The notes under the pieces: generated by a model
The model's database searches: none
Told to the model about the DNA's origin: nothing
Seen by the model: only the letters and a program-made list of their open reading frames with translations
NCBI RefSeq assembly: GCF_000208745.1
Contig: NC_030859.1
Span: 1,735,367-1,799,366 of the forward strand
Source of the DNA: Theobroma cacao
Lineage: Eukaryota > Streptophyta > Magnoliopsida > Malvales > Malvaceae
Length of the DNA: 64,000 bases
Direction of reading: 5' to 3'
Program-made: the position numbers and the translations under genes
Part shown: positions 36,927 through 48,820 of the stretch, one piece after another
How positions within the stretch are numbered: position 1 is the stretch's first letter
Layout of the letters: every line of letters starts with the position of its first letter

Positions 36927-38154
36927 AGCGAAAGTTGTTGTCGTTTTTGGTTTTGTAAATTCCACGTAAATTAAATTTTCTTTTTTTATGTAGTAGTCAT
37001 ATTTTGTACAGTTTTTTCTTTTTCTCTCTTTTTTTGGTTTCAAGCTTATTTGATACTGAAAATTTGAAATATTTTGTTATTAAGTGATGTATAATAGGAA
37101 TAAAATATGATTATTAGTGTAAATATTGTTTTTTTAATTTTTTAATTATTCATATTTGATAAATTTCTAACAAGACGTGTACCTTGGGGTATTTTGATTA
37201 AGGAATTTTTTTAATAAAATTAATGGGAAGGGCAGTAAAAATAAACCGAAATTTTTAATTAATTAATCGAATTAAATCGGTTAATTCGATTTTTTTTAGT
37301 AACGGATTTTAATATACTCAAGTTCAATTTTCATATTTTCATATTTTAATGTTGATTTCATAATAAATAAAAGTAAATTCTTTAAATTTTAACATCACAA
37401 GTCTCATAACATTACAACGCTCCGATATCCAAGATTATAAAATATTAATATGTTATATATATTATTATATGTTTTTAATAACTTATCCATATGATAATAT
37501 AAGTTCATTGATTTCCATTTATTCTTAGTTTAATATTTCAATGTTGAATTATATATATATAAAAAATCATTATCATCAATTAAACTTGTTTGTGGAGGTT
37601 TTTGTGTATATGATAAGATAAGGATGCAATTTGTGTATATCTACTTAAGGATATTAATCTAATTTAAAGTTCTTTTAGAGTCTAGATTTCTATTATTTTA
37701 ATTTTTTTGCTTATTTTTACTTCAAATTACATATTAGCTAAATCTATAACTCTTTTATATATTTTTTAAGATATTTAAAAAAATATTTATCATACATTTC
37801 AATAACCGGATTAAAGTAACAGGATTACAATTAGTCGTAGATAAGTGCTAATTATAGAAAGATTATCTTAAAAGTTTGATTGATTAAACATACTAAAAAG
37901 ATCATCTTAAAATTCGATTAATAGGAAAAATTTTTAAAATCAAAACGGAGAGAATATACTGAATTAATCAAATTAATGGAACCATTTTAACCGATTTGTA
38001 CTTAACCCTAATTTCAACCAAGCTTTTTATTTAGTGAATTAAAAAGAGAACTTACCGAACCAAAAAAAAAAAAGGTTTAATTATTTGAACAATATGAGAG
38101 AGGAGTTTATATTGGGTTTGAGAGATTAGGGCTTTGAGAAGTGGATTTTTCAGT

Positions 38155-38236
38155 TGGGCTAAGGATTGGGCTTAGGGTAATCTTTGGACCAATTAAATGC
38201 ATTCTTGGGTCGAAATATTGGGCCTTTGTAAGCCCA
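38155..38236. promoter_or_regulatory. TGGGCY (site II) cluster without an obvious gene
   Basis: TGGGCT at 38155 and 38167, TGGGCC at 38219 and AGCCCA at 38231 form a four-site cluster. The only frame downstream (38141-38323) has no family resemblance and starts before the sites. Confidence 0.4.
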
Positions 38237-41200
38237 AACTCATTCATAATGTTATTTATTGATCACGTCAAAATTGTCTTTTTTTTTTTTTCAAAATATA
38301 ACGCAATTGGAAATGAACATTGAAAATAATAATAATAATGACTAATGCGAAGATCAAATTGTAATATAATTTAAAAAATAATTTAATATGAGATATATAA
38401 AATCGCTTAAAACTGTGTCTCGAATCAATGTTGAGTTGAAAGTTTCTATTTTATGAAAATTTAATCACGATAATTAAAAGAGTTTTTATTCATTTACATA
38501 TATTTTAGTGTCGACTGAACTTAATTCAAGTGAGGTACGAACGAAAACACTTTGATCCGAGTCGAATATTTTTACGATCTTATTCTCTCCAAACCCTACT
38601 TTTTTTTTGAGTCAAAATCGGAATCAAGTTTGGGTTATGCTAAACTCACACTTGGAAAACAAGAAGAAATAAAGGGAAAAAAAAAGGTCATGGAAAACCT
38701 GAAAGGGAAAGTTAAATTTGGAACATAATTGTACCAAAGTAGGTGACAAGGTTCACTTATTGAAGGGTACGAGGTGTACCAACGGTCTGGTGCAGTGCTG
38801 TTAGCTAGTCCTCTCTTTGTGGTTTGGCATTCTTCGGCCTTATGGGCATTGGATTCTCTATTTCAGGTGATTTTATGGGTCCCTTCTGATCCAATATATT
38901 CCCTCTTTGATATAACAGCATGTTTAAGTACTTGGGCAGCTTTGGAAATTCAATGGATCGAATCCAGTCGTATTATCTTTGGATTAAAGTGAAAAAGAAA
39001 TTAATGTCTTTCTTTTATTCCAATTTATTCGTGTCATCCTTGCACAGGTGTCAGTCAAAGTTAAAAAAAAAAAAAACTCGTGTTTCAATTCCACATCAAG
39101 CGGTGTTGCATACTACTCTATTTTGCTAGTCTTTTAGGGAGAGATTAATAGTTTCGTGACAAAGTAGTATTGAAGCAAACTCAACCTTGATTCCATTGAC
39201 CTTAAATATTTTCAAAAAGATATAGATAGGATTATTGATGATGATGACAATGATATATCGTCAAATTAGATAAAGATAAATGTCACGTTAAGTGTTTAAA
39301 AAATTATATATATATTTCAATCTTATATCAGACAAATAATTTTAAAAAATTTGTGAGTGTTTGTATTGCACACACTATCGGATTACTTTTTTAAGCAAAG
39401 GTAATAGCCCCGATCGATGATACTAAGGGTGGGATTAAGGGAGTAGAAACAGGAAAACGCTTGGGAGTCTAGCGCATGAACCTTATGAGATACCAATAAT
39501 GTAAATGCGATGGGAGCTTGCTGCTCCTTCTGACCTGCACAATGCTGAATCCAGCTTTGCGCCTGCGGGTGAACGAATCCCGAGTCAACTACGAGAGTAC
39601 TGAAATTTTGTATAGCTTGCCCAAACTTTGCTTTAACCAGTTTTCCCTGCCTAGACACGTTCACAATTCCTTTGTGTGGAATGTAGAGCCCTAGCTAGTC
39701 TGATATATCCCTCCCTCCATTCTTTCAAAAAAGGAGATAAAGAAAGAGGTGAGAGAGGGAGAACTCACTGCTGATCAGCTGACAACCTTATAAGACATTT
39801 TCTTAGATGAGTAAATGCATGGCGTCATTGGCATCACATCAAGATGGAACAATATGCTCAGAGAAATCCATACCCAAAGCTAACTAGGGACCAGAGCATT
39901 GCTTTGCATGGCATGATCATCACCATCATCATCATCATAAAAGAAAATAAAATTATCACCATCAACATCATGCATGTGATCACAGTCATGCACTTATTAA
40001 AAGAAAAAGAGAAGTAGCCTAGCCTCCATCAATGCACTGGTAATTTGACAAAAAAAAATGGTATCAAATGTCAATGGAAAGAGATGACTAAAAATGGGTA
40101 CAATTGAGCAAGTGGTTTGTTTACCTCGATCAACAAGAACCCCACAGTTTTGTTTTCGAAAAGATCTCACCATCTTATCCATCACTTAGATTCCCCTAAG
40201 TAAAAGCCCAATCCTTTTTTTTCACCATCTCTCCATGATATATGTGATTCCATTTGGCATGAAGAACACACAACTACCAAAAAATTCTTTCAGAAATTTT
40301 GTACTGTATTGGCAAATTTCAACACCCAATGCCACAAGGAAAAGAGTTTTCTTCATGCTTGCATGATTTTGGTTGAATTTTACAAGCAATTAAATAAGGA
40401 AAAATTATTCATTTAATCACTTAATGCTTGCATGATCATTCAATCATCATTTTTAGAAATTAATGACTATTGGACTTGATTTTTTTGCGTCAATTGATTT
40501 TAATTACGTAAAACATTCATATCTTATCATCTATCATGTGATTAGTTTACTTTTTTATATGTTTCGATGATCTTTTGAATTAATATTTAAATTTTTTTGT
40601 ATAACATAAGAGAGAGAGAGCCAACCAAGAAAAACTATATAGTTAAGATTCAGTTGTAAACAGGCATAAGTAGTAATTAGAACCCAAGAGAAAGGAGCCA
40701 AAAGGGGTCAAGAAAACAATGGATAAAGAGGGAGAGAGATGGCGTGTTCAAGGGAAAGAAAAAATGGCAGCTGAATGAAGGCTATACGATGAAATAGGCT
40801 AAGAACGTTTGGGCTTTCCATTTATAGAAAGCTATACATGGATGCAATGCCTCCAGCTGCTGCTGCTGCTTAGTAATGTAATATATCTAAGGCAGTGCTT
40901 CTCTGATCAGCGGAATTTCTGGGGTGTTTTCGACAAATCATTTCAGAGCTGGGTTAGGCTGCTGTCAAACCAACTAGATTAGGGCTAGCTTATGTAGTTA
41001 TTGTCTACTTGTAAAGAAAAAAGTACATGAGAGGATTAATGAGTACTAGTGTAATTAATTAATTACTACTGATTTTTATCTTTTTTTTTTCTTATATTTA
41101 ACAAGTCTATATACAAAGCGTTACTTAACATATATGATATAAGATATAATTATTTCATATAAGAAGGAACGGAATAAATCAACGTAAGGTTGTATCTATT

Positions 41201-44200
41201 GTTAAGATATTTTGCAAGATGCAAGCAAAACGTTGTCATTTTATTCGATTTTTTAGAATACCCGACGTATAATTATGGTATCGAATTTAGCAACTTTAAT
41301 TAATATAATTGTTATAAAATTTTACAACTTAAAATTTAAAAAGTATTGAAAATTTTGGAATCCAAGTAAGTTGGGCTCGCTATTTAAGTATTGAAAAAAC
41401 AAATAACCAAAAATTTAAAATAAAAAACCTAACTATTTATGTATGAATTTGTAGCCATGGATTTTTCTTGATATATGGAAAGATTAATAATAGTTTGTGT
41501 ACATCGAATATACTGTCCATAAATAATAAATTAAATCGATTAAATATTTAGATATTTAATTTAATGATAAATATATATTTATTTAAATAATATGAATTCT
41601 AATCTATTTGCTTTAAATTAAAAAATATGTATATCAAGCTATAGTTGAGGAAAGCAACTTGATTTTGTGTTTGAAAGGAGAACAAGGTTGTAGGCCACGA
41701 GAAATACACGTAGCCCCCACACAATTGTGAAAAGGAAGATCCTCTGCCAAATCAATGTGGAAGCAAAGCAACACTCTCCCTTTCTTTTTCCTTCTATTTT
41801 CTTATATATATATTACCCTTTAGATTTTTTTTATTTTTATTATCATCAATATATCACTTCAAAGAGAAAGCAAGAAGCTCTGATTTGACACACCATAATG
41901 GAGAACGATAGAGAAATTTTGATGTGGAAGCATGTCACATTATTAGACTAATGTAGAGGATAAGTATTAGAGTTAACCTAATTATTTGCCAACGAGAAAT
42001 CGGTTGAATCGGTTAATTCGTTTGTTTATCGATGATCAGAAGTCTTAAATTTTCAAGAGTTGATAATTTTTCGTTATAAGATAGAAATTGGGATAACTGA
42101 TTTATCTAGATTTCATTGACTGAAAAAAAAAAAGACATATTTTCTTTTGATGATATAAATACTATAAACCAATTTTAATAACTTTACTCAAATTTGCCAT
42201 GCCTGGTCCTCTCAGCAGCTGATACCATGCTTAGCTATTGATGGGAACAAAAATAAATTGCACATTTAATTTGGAAGGTGAACAAAAAATGACAAAAGAA
42301 AAAACCCTTAATTAAAACTCTTCTCTGCATCATCAGCCTTTCCTTAAATAAAATGGACCCCTTTTAATTTGATTTTCCAAAATTGAAAAATCTTAATGTT
42401 ACCTTCTCTTAGGAAAGAGCCATGTAGCCAGATGCTTTGATGCCATTATCTTAATTAAGAAAGTATATACAGCTGTGAATAACATATAACATAACATATA
42501 TATTTATATATATATTTCCAAATTTTCTGCATTTAGTGGGGTGTGTTTCAGGTTTTTGCAAAGAATGGAGAGAATATTGGTTGGCACCAGATTTGCTGTT
42601 ATCATGTCAAGCTTTCAATTGAATTTTGTGGGTCTCTCTGGCAAATATATATGTATGCATGTATGTATTTATCCTGGTTAAGTAGAGAGAGGCTAGGGAC
42701 AGGCTGCAGAACTGGAAGGGAAGGCCTTTCTGGCTTTTCCCAATTATTTGCTGATATTTAGTTGGGTAGGCCACAATTTTCTGCTTGGTGTAGAAAAAAT
42801 CCTTTAAAAGTTACTAAAAAGGTTAAGCGATACCCTCTTTTACTTTTTCTTGGAAAATCAATTTAGGTTTTATTGATTTGATAGGAAGGATGAAAAAGTT
42901 ATTTTGTCAAAAAATAAAATAAAATTATACAATATATGCAGCAACAAGTTGCAGAAATAAGAATTTATATATTAATTAGGTACATATTATGAGAGCATAT
43001 GAAGATTCAAGATTAACTATTGCAAAATGACACAAGACCTTAACCTAGTTGATGATTTTTAACTTGTTAAGCTTTCATCTCGAGAGTAAAATTAAAGTTC
43101 AAACTTAACTTTTTATATATACGTGTGTATGCATACACACGTGTCAGTGTAATTAGACGTGAAAAATTTAAAAATGTAAAAATAAAGTGAAAGGATAAAC
43201 ACCTAAAACATATGCAAACAATTTATAAACCCTAAGCTCTAGAGACAACTCACCCTCCAAAAAGACATTAATAAAGATATAAAAGAGCAAAGTTGATGTT
43301 GTCTTGGGAGCCAAGAAGTTTTATAAATTAACCCAACTCTTATATATGAATGAGTATGACATACAATATCGAATTGATCAATTACTTTATTTTTATCTTG
43401 CATGTTTTCATAAAACACATAGACATAGTATCGAAATGGTTATATTAATGAATTTATAGTAAATTGCATCATTCTTAAGTTTGAATGGTCTACGATAATT
43501 AAAAATTAATTAATTTATAATGTTTTTTAAATAAATATAAAAATATTATCCGAAAGTTACATTTTTATTTCTTTTTTATTGTATCGTACAAAAACGTTGC
43601 ACTTTTATCGATACTTAAAATAAAAAAGAAAGCCCGAATTTATAAAAAGATGTTGGAAATAATCAAAGCTTTCACATCTTTTTAACATATATTAGGTTGC
43701 TAGAATCATTACTCTCACCATATTCACAACAAGAGGATATAGTCTAGGTGTAAAGATTTAATTTTGTTGTGCATATGCTATTTACTCACACAGTAACCGA
43801 AGAGACGGAGCAGCAGATTGTCCGTACGAGGATATGTGTGCAGCAAACTGGCTCCACTTCTCCGTGTTCGACGCTTGTCCGTCTCTCTATTTGTCCGTAC
43901 AGCTTCAGCCAAATCGATGTCACATCATCTTGCTCTTCTTTGAGAAGAGGGTTGGGTTGAATATGGAACTTTAGAATAATTTTGGAGTTTCACTTATTGG
44001 GACGCTATTGCGTATGAAGAAAAGCTCTCTCTTTTGAAGCACCAATACACCCGAAAGCACACACAGTGTTTAACTTCTCAGAGGAATCATCATCAAGGAT
44101 CAAAAGCTTTTGCCCTTTCTTTGTTTTGCAAGATTTCCCGAGAAGGAGCTATAAGGCAATTCACTTTCTACTTTCTAGTAGGTATATGTTTGCAATGGGT

Positions 44201-44468
44201 AATTTCCTGTGCCTCTCTTCCTTTATCAACATGGAAGAGAGATATGATCATATCCCAAAGTCATTGGCAAATTTACATTTACATTTGAGAGATTTCAATC
44301 ATATGCACATTGTATCTTATTTGGTTGGCATCACACAGTCAAATGCATGTGGGAGAGAAAAAGCTTAGAGGGGAGTGATCCATCATTCCTTGTCCCTTGT
44401 CATGAGACTCATCATGGCCCATTCAGGAACATGAATACTCGTAATTCTATGATTTACCATGGAAGTTG

Positions 44469-44571
44469 GAAAGAAGTAGGTATTGTTGATTTAATAGTAC
44501 AATATAACAGGTTCGAAATTGAAAGAAGTAGGCATTGTTGATTAATAGTACAATTTAACAGGTTCGAAATT
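44469..44571. repeat. Tandem duplication of a 52-bp unit
   Basis: Copy 1 (44469-44520) and copy 2 (44521-44571) both run from GAAAGAAGTAGG through ATTGTTGAT and CAGGTTCGAAATT, differing by two substitutions and a one-base gap. Such close identity suggests a recent slippage or repair duplication. Confidence 0.92.
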
Positions 44572-46113
44572 CTCATTCTTTTCTTTTCTTTGATGCATGT
44601 TATAGTGCTAGACGGCCAAGAATCTCCAAAGAAAGGGAAGAAGAAAAGGAGAATAAAAAAGATCAACTTCATCAAAGAGGTTTAGAGAAAATCTCTAATC
44701 ATTTCAAACTCTACTGCTTGTTTGTTACCCTAATTAACGCATAAATGTACTTAAAACTTATCTGATTGATACCAAAAATTTTTCTACCTTTCAAATCATA
44801 TTCGGGTTGAAAAAAAAAAGATAATATTCTGAATCGATACGTCATTCCTGACCTATCATGCATTTACAAGTACTAGTGGAAAGATTGCGTATGCAAGTAT
44901 TATCATAGAAAAAATACAAATCAATATAGATAGATCCGTGCAAGGAATTGTAATAAGAACAAGGGGATGTAGGAATTGTATGAACTTTTACTGTCAGCAC
45001 CAGCCTTTTCTTTGATTTCTTTTCCCCTCTTTTCTTGAATTATGACAGTCACCTCAATTTCATCATCAATTTGAATAGGAATGAACTTGTTAAAGAGATC
45101 ATGAAATTATATATGTACATAAAACTAGAATTAATAATCAAAGAGGGAAATTACAAGATACCAAATAAAAGCATATGAAGGAAACAAATGCTAAGTATAT
45201 AAGCATAAAATTATGGCATATATATGTAGTGAAAATGGGTATAGCTTCATCAATCTAGCTAGCTCATCTTTAAGAGAAAAGAGTGAATAATTAACCAGCA
45301 GTTGATCGGGGGCCCAGAACTTATTATAGGTTCAACGTTTTCAACCTCTCTCAAAGGCAGGATGTAAATGAGAAACAAATAGAAGAAATATTTATGGGCT
45401 GGCTTCTAAGTATAGTATTTAATAATTTAATGGAGGGGTTATTACCTATTGTTTTAATGCATAAACTAAACATGGAAATTGACAACTTAAAAATGTACCA
45501 AAAAAGGGTATAAAACTTTGTAAAACTCAGACTGGGAAAGAAAAAAAGCTTGATAAAAAGAACCAAAAAATGGCAAGTGAGGGCATCAAAACAAGGAACC
45601 TGCTGAGGCAGAGAAACCCTAGCTCTCTAGCTATAGGGAAACTAGGAAAGAGAGAGACCCCTTTGGCGGGGTCAAGTCAGGGCCCTGTCAATTCCAATCC
45701 AGCCTCAGCTCTCCACCACTTGATGGAAAAATACTTGTTCAGGACGCAACATATACATATCAAAGCCACCATTACTGGGTAAGTTGTTGTTTTTGTTTTT
45801 GTTTTTCTATTTTTTTACCCAATTTTCGTATTGGCTAATGATATTTCTGTTGACATGTATAGTGAAAAAAACAAAAAAATAGAGCAAAAAACTGAGTCAC
45901 AGAAAAGAGTAAAGAGTTTTGGTAAATTTGGTACCAACGATTACGATGTGTAACTGTTGTGGGTACTCAGTCTCTCTCTCTCTCTCTTTCCCTTTCTATT
46001 TCTCTCTTCTATCTGACAAATCTCTCAACTCACCCCAAGTCACCAACCAATCCAAACCTATTCATTACTCTCTTTTTCTTCTTCCTCTTCCTCTTTGGTG
46101 TACCCTCGATCTC

Positions 46114-46125
46114 TATATATTTATA
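46114..46125 (+). promoter_or_regulatory. Possible TATA box of the MIR172 primary transcript
   Basis: TATATATTTATA follows a long CT-rich tract (45968-46110) and would place the transcript start near 46145-46155, about 400 bases before the hairpin. Position and sequence are the only support. Confidence 0.4.
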
Positions 46126-46261
46126 CCCTTCAACCCTCTCTTCTATATCCCTCAATAGTCCTCAACATATTTTCTTTCATTTCTCTCTTAGTTTTAAAGG
46201 GTTCCTTTTAGTTTTGATAAACTTTGCTTCATCATTCTTCACTTACTTTTTTTTGAAGTGT

Positions 46262-46330
46262 ATGCAACCACACAAACAAGTACCTTTCTTTTTTATCTCA
46301 AGTGGGTCTTTGCTTATTTCACATCTCTAG
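46262..46330 (+). other. Short ORF in the predicted MIR172 primary transcript
   Basis: The first ATG after the proposed TATA box opens a 22-codon frame (MQPHKQVPFFFISSGSLLIS...) ending at TAG 46328-46330. Some plant primary microRNA transcripts encode regulatory peptides from their first short ORF. Nothing in this peptide itself shows function, so this is positional inference only. Confidence 0.25.
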
Positions 46331-46447
46331 AGATTGGGTTTAAACTTTTGAACCCCCTTTTTTATTTTTATTTTCTGCTTTTTAGCTTTCTTTTTTCTTT
46401 GCCCTTTTCTTTTTTCTTCTTTTTTATTTCACTTGGGATAATTATGA

Positions 46448-46467
46448 TTTAGGGTTAGGGTTAGGGT
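46448..46467. repeat. Short telomere-like TTAGGG run
   Basis: TTTAGGG is followed by two TTAGGG units and then a T run. This is close to the plant telomere repeat and to the telo-box element often found in leaders of plant genes. At three units it is more likely a telo-box than a telomere remnant. Confidence 0.6.
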
Positions 46468-46539
46468 TTTTTTATCACTCCTTTTCTTTTGCATGGGGCT
46501 GATATGATGATGAAGTTGAAGATCTAATGATGATACAAC

Positions 46540-46690
46540 AGTCACTGTTTGCTGATGGAGCATCATCAAGATTCACAAAACTTTTTTTAGGGCTAATGAT
46601 CAATGGTGAAGATCATGCTTCACTATACAATCAGCCCTTTGAATATGTATGGGAATCTTGATGATGCTGCAGCGGCAATAAATGGCTAAA
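46540..46690 (+). ncRNA. MIR172: MIR172 microRNA precursor
   Basis: The 3' arm at 46652-46672 carries mature miR172 (GGAATCTTGATGATGCTGCA plus G), the variant with a 5' G. The 5' arm at 46557-46577 carries the passenger strand (GGAGCATCATCAAGATTCAC plus A). The two pair along nearly their full length with the two-base 3' offset expected of a DCL1 product. Pairing continues below the duplex (GTTTGCTG with CGGCAATAAATGG) and in the upper stem (AGGGCT with AGCCCT), giving a hairpin of about 145 bases. miR172 represses AP2 and TOE transcription factors and controls phase change, flowering and floral organ identity. The location, upstream of RTFL and FKBP20-1, matches Arabidopsis MIR172D (At3g55512) as I recall it. 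Confidence 0.95.
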
Positions 46691-48766
46691 TTTTTATGCT
46701 CCCATTTCCATCCACAAGGTACAAGCAAACAGCTATCCAAACATGGATTCTATGATCATGTTTGATGAACTTTACCAGCTTCAAAAAACCAATGAAGGTG
46801 AAGTGGTGAACTCAGTTAACTCCCTTTTTTATTTCTCTAATTTTCTCTTTAAGTAAAGATGTTTTAACATTTTGATAAATGTTATTAGGGTTTTGGCTAT
46901 GACCCAAGTTGCAATATAATGTAATAATATCTGTCTGAGATTTCATTTTTCAGTGTTGGATTGTTATCTGACTATTTTCAGAAGATTTTCAGCTGCAAAA
47001 ACTCCTGATTTCTTCAGTGGGTATGTCTGTACTTTGCTTTAAATTTTTATGTACCATAAAGAGAAATGATGATCAGGTAGTTGCTTTTTATTTCTTGGAT
47101 ACTTGAGGTTCTTAGTCCCTTTTACTCTCTCTTCCCTTCTGGTTTCTTCTCTTAGATCTTTAAGTAATTTCCATATTGAAAAAAAAGAAAGGAAAAAGAA
47201 AGACTATGCTAGTCTTCAGATCTCCGTAAGCAGCTTTTCTTTTACATATTATTCACAGCTCACAGCTTGGGAATATAGAACAGGTCTTTCATACAATCAT
47301 TTTGTTACTGCTGTACATTTTTTTGTTCATTTTGTACTGTGTTTTTTTCCTTCTTTCTTTTCTAATTTTCATTCTCTTTTCCTTTCAAATTAATTGCTTT
47401 AAAAATATTTTTAAACTTATACAATGAAAATGTGTATTTTATTGTACTTTGGGGCTATATGTCTTGTCATTCACTATTTACTTATATTTGCTTTAAATGG
47501 TTCTTTATGATGGAAGATAGGCCATATTGGATGGTTTCTCTCTATTTTTCTTTTCCTATTCTAATGTCTTATATACTATTTATCATTGAGTTCATGAAGT
47601 TTTACCAAGAACATAAAAATCACTGTGAAAAATTAAGAAAAAGCTCAGAAAAAGTTCATTTTGCATGCCATTTAGTTTAATCATTGAGTTCTTGATGTTT
47701 CCTCTTGTTTCACAGGTCATACATAGAGTTTGGCTCTCTCATTATTACCATGTGCACTACTGGATCTTCCACAAAGATTAATGGTTGCTTCTTAATCTAA
47801 TGTGTTTTTTTATTCTAATTAATTAATTGTTGCATGTCCTTTTCATAAAATTAATTATAAAAAAAATCCTTTTGATGGGATTACAAATGTAATTGGGTTG
47901 GATATTAAGCTTATGTATTTCATTTAGAAGGTTTCCTAGTTCATTCACTTCATTGTATAACGTGGAGTAATTAAGTATCAAATAATCTTGTTTTACTAAG
48001 ATTACATGCCAAGGAAAGAAAATGGCTAAGGTTTCATGTGGTTGATTTATTTCTTTATTATTTGTCTTTGATTTTCTATTCAAACAAAACCTAAATGTGT
48101 ATATGGATGCGTGAGATTCGTCTTAATGGAAAAAACAAAAAACTTTTAATTAAAATTTTGATTTTAAAGGTTAAATCGGATTTTATAAATTAAAATACTT
48201 GCAATAAATTTGATCATTAATTGTTCGAATAACTAATTGATTAACACTACAACATATCCAATATGATAATTCCTTTCAAAACCCTCCTACCACTTGCTAT
48301 CTACATATCTAAATCTCCATCCATTGGAATATCCAAATTTCCCTCTATCCATATATTTGATTTGGTATTATTAGAAATAAGTTAAATTGACATTAATTTG
48401 ATTGACCTAATATAATTATTTGCTAAGGTTTCAATTTTTTTTAGCTAATTCCTAGTCAAGGTTCTTATGGGGCATTTGATTTTCCAAAGAAAATTGTAAA
48501 TACGCTATAGTATATAATAAATATTGGAATCTATTTTTTTACCAAACTAAGGTATCAATTGTAAAGATGATGCAAAGCTAGAAAAATAGTTTGATCTAAT
48601 AGTTATTTATACATCATTTTTTCCTTATATCTTAACTAGGCATCAATTTTTCATTTATAATCCTAATAATTTTCACCTCAAATTGGGCTTTTTGTATAAA
48701 ATCTTTCATGTAATTTCTCCAAATAAAACTATTGGGCAAAGCCTGGAAATGACCCATTTCTTATAT

Positions 48767-48820
48767 TGGGCCATAATTTTGTTAGCCCAACTTGATATTA
48801 AGAAGATGGACTGATGGGCC
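48767..48820. promoter_or_regulatory. TGGGCY (site II) cluster without an obvious gene
   Basis: TGGGCC at 48767-48772, AGCCCA at 48784-48789 and TGGGCC at 48815-48820. No coding start follows within a kilobase on either strand. Confidence 0.35.

Larger units (their letters stand above)
37100..45560. other. Large gene-poor interval
   Basis: No gene can be supported over about 8.4 kb. It holds a CGGTTAATTCG-type repeat remnant at 37240-37310, a TGGGCY cluster at 38155-38236, a less AT-rich patch at 39380-39680 with an open minus-strand frame of 93 codons of unknown meaning, and a CATCAT run near 39915-39940. A GC-richer patch at 43795-43955 has only short frames. A 52-bp tandem duplication lies at 44469-44571. 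Confidence 0.5.

Noticed and set aside
38774..38992. 72-codon plus-strand frame rich in Trp and Leu
   Set aside because: It overlaps another open frame, shows no family motif and has no start context or promoter that stands out. Treated as chance.
39383..39664. 93-codon minus-strand frame with balanced composition
   Set aside because: It begins plausibly but shows no recognisable domain, promoter or splice partner. Kept only as a remark on the interval.
46448..46467. Interstitial telomere remnant
   Set aside because: Only three TTAGGG-type units are present. A telo-box in a transcript leader is the simpler reading.
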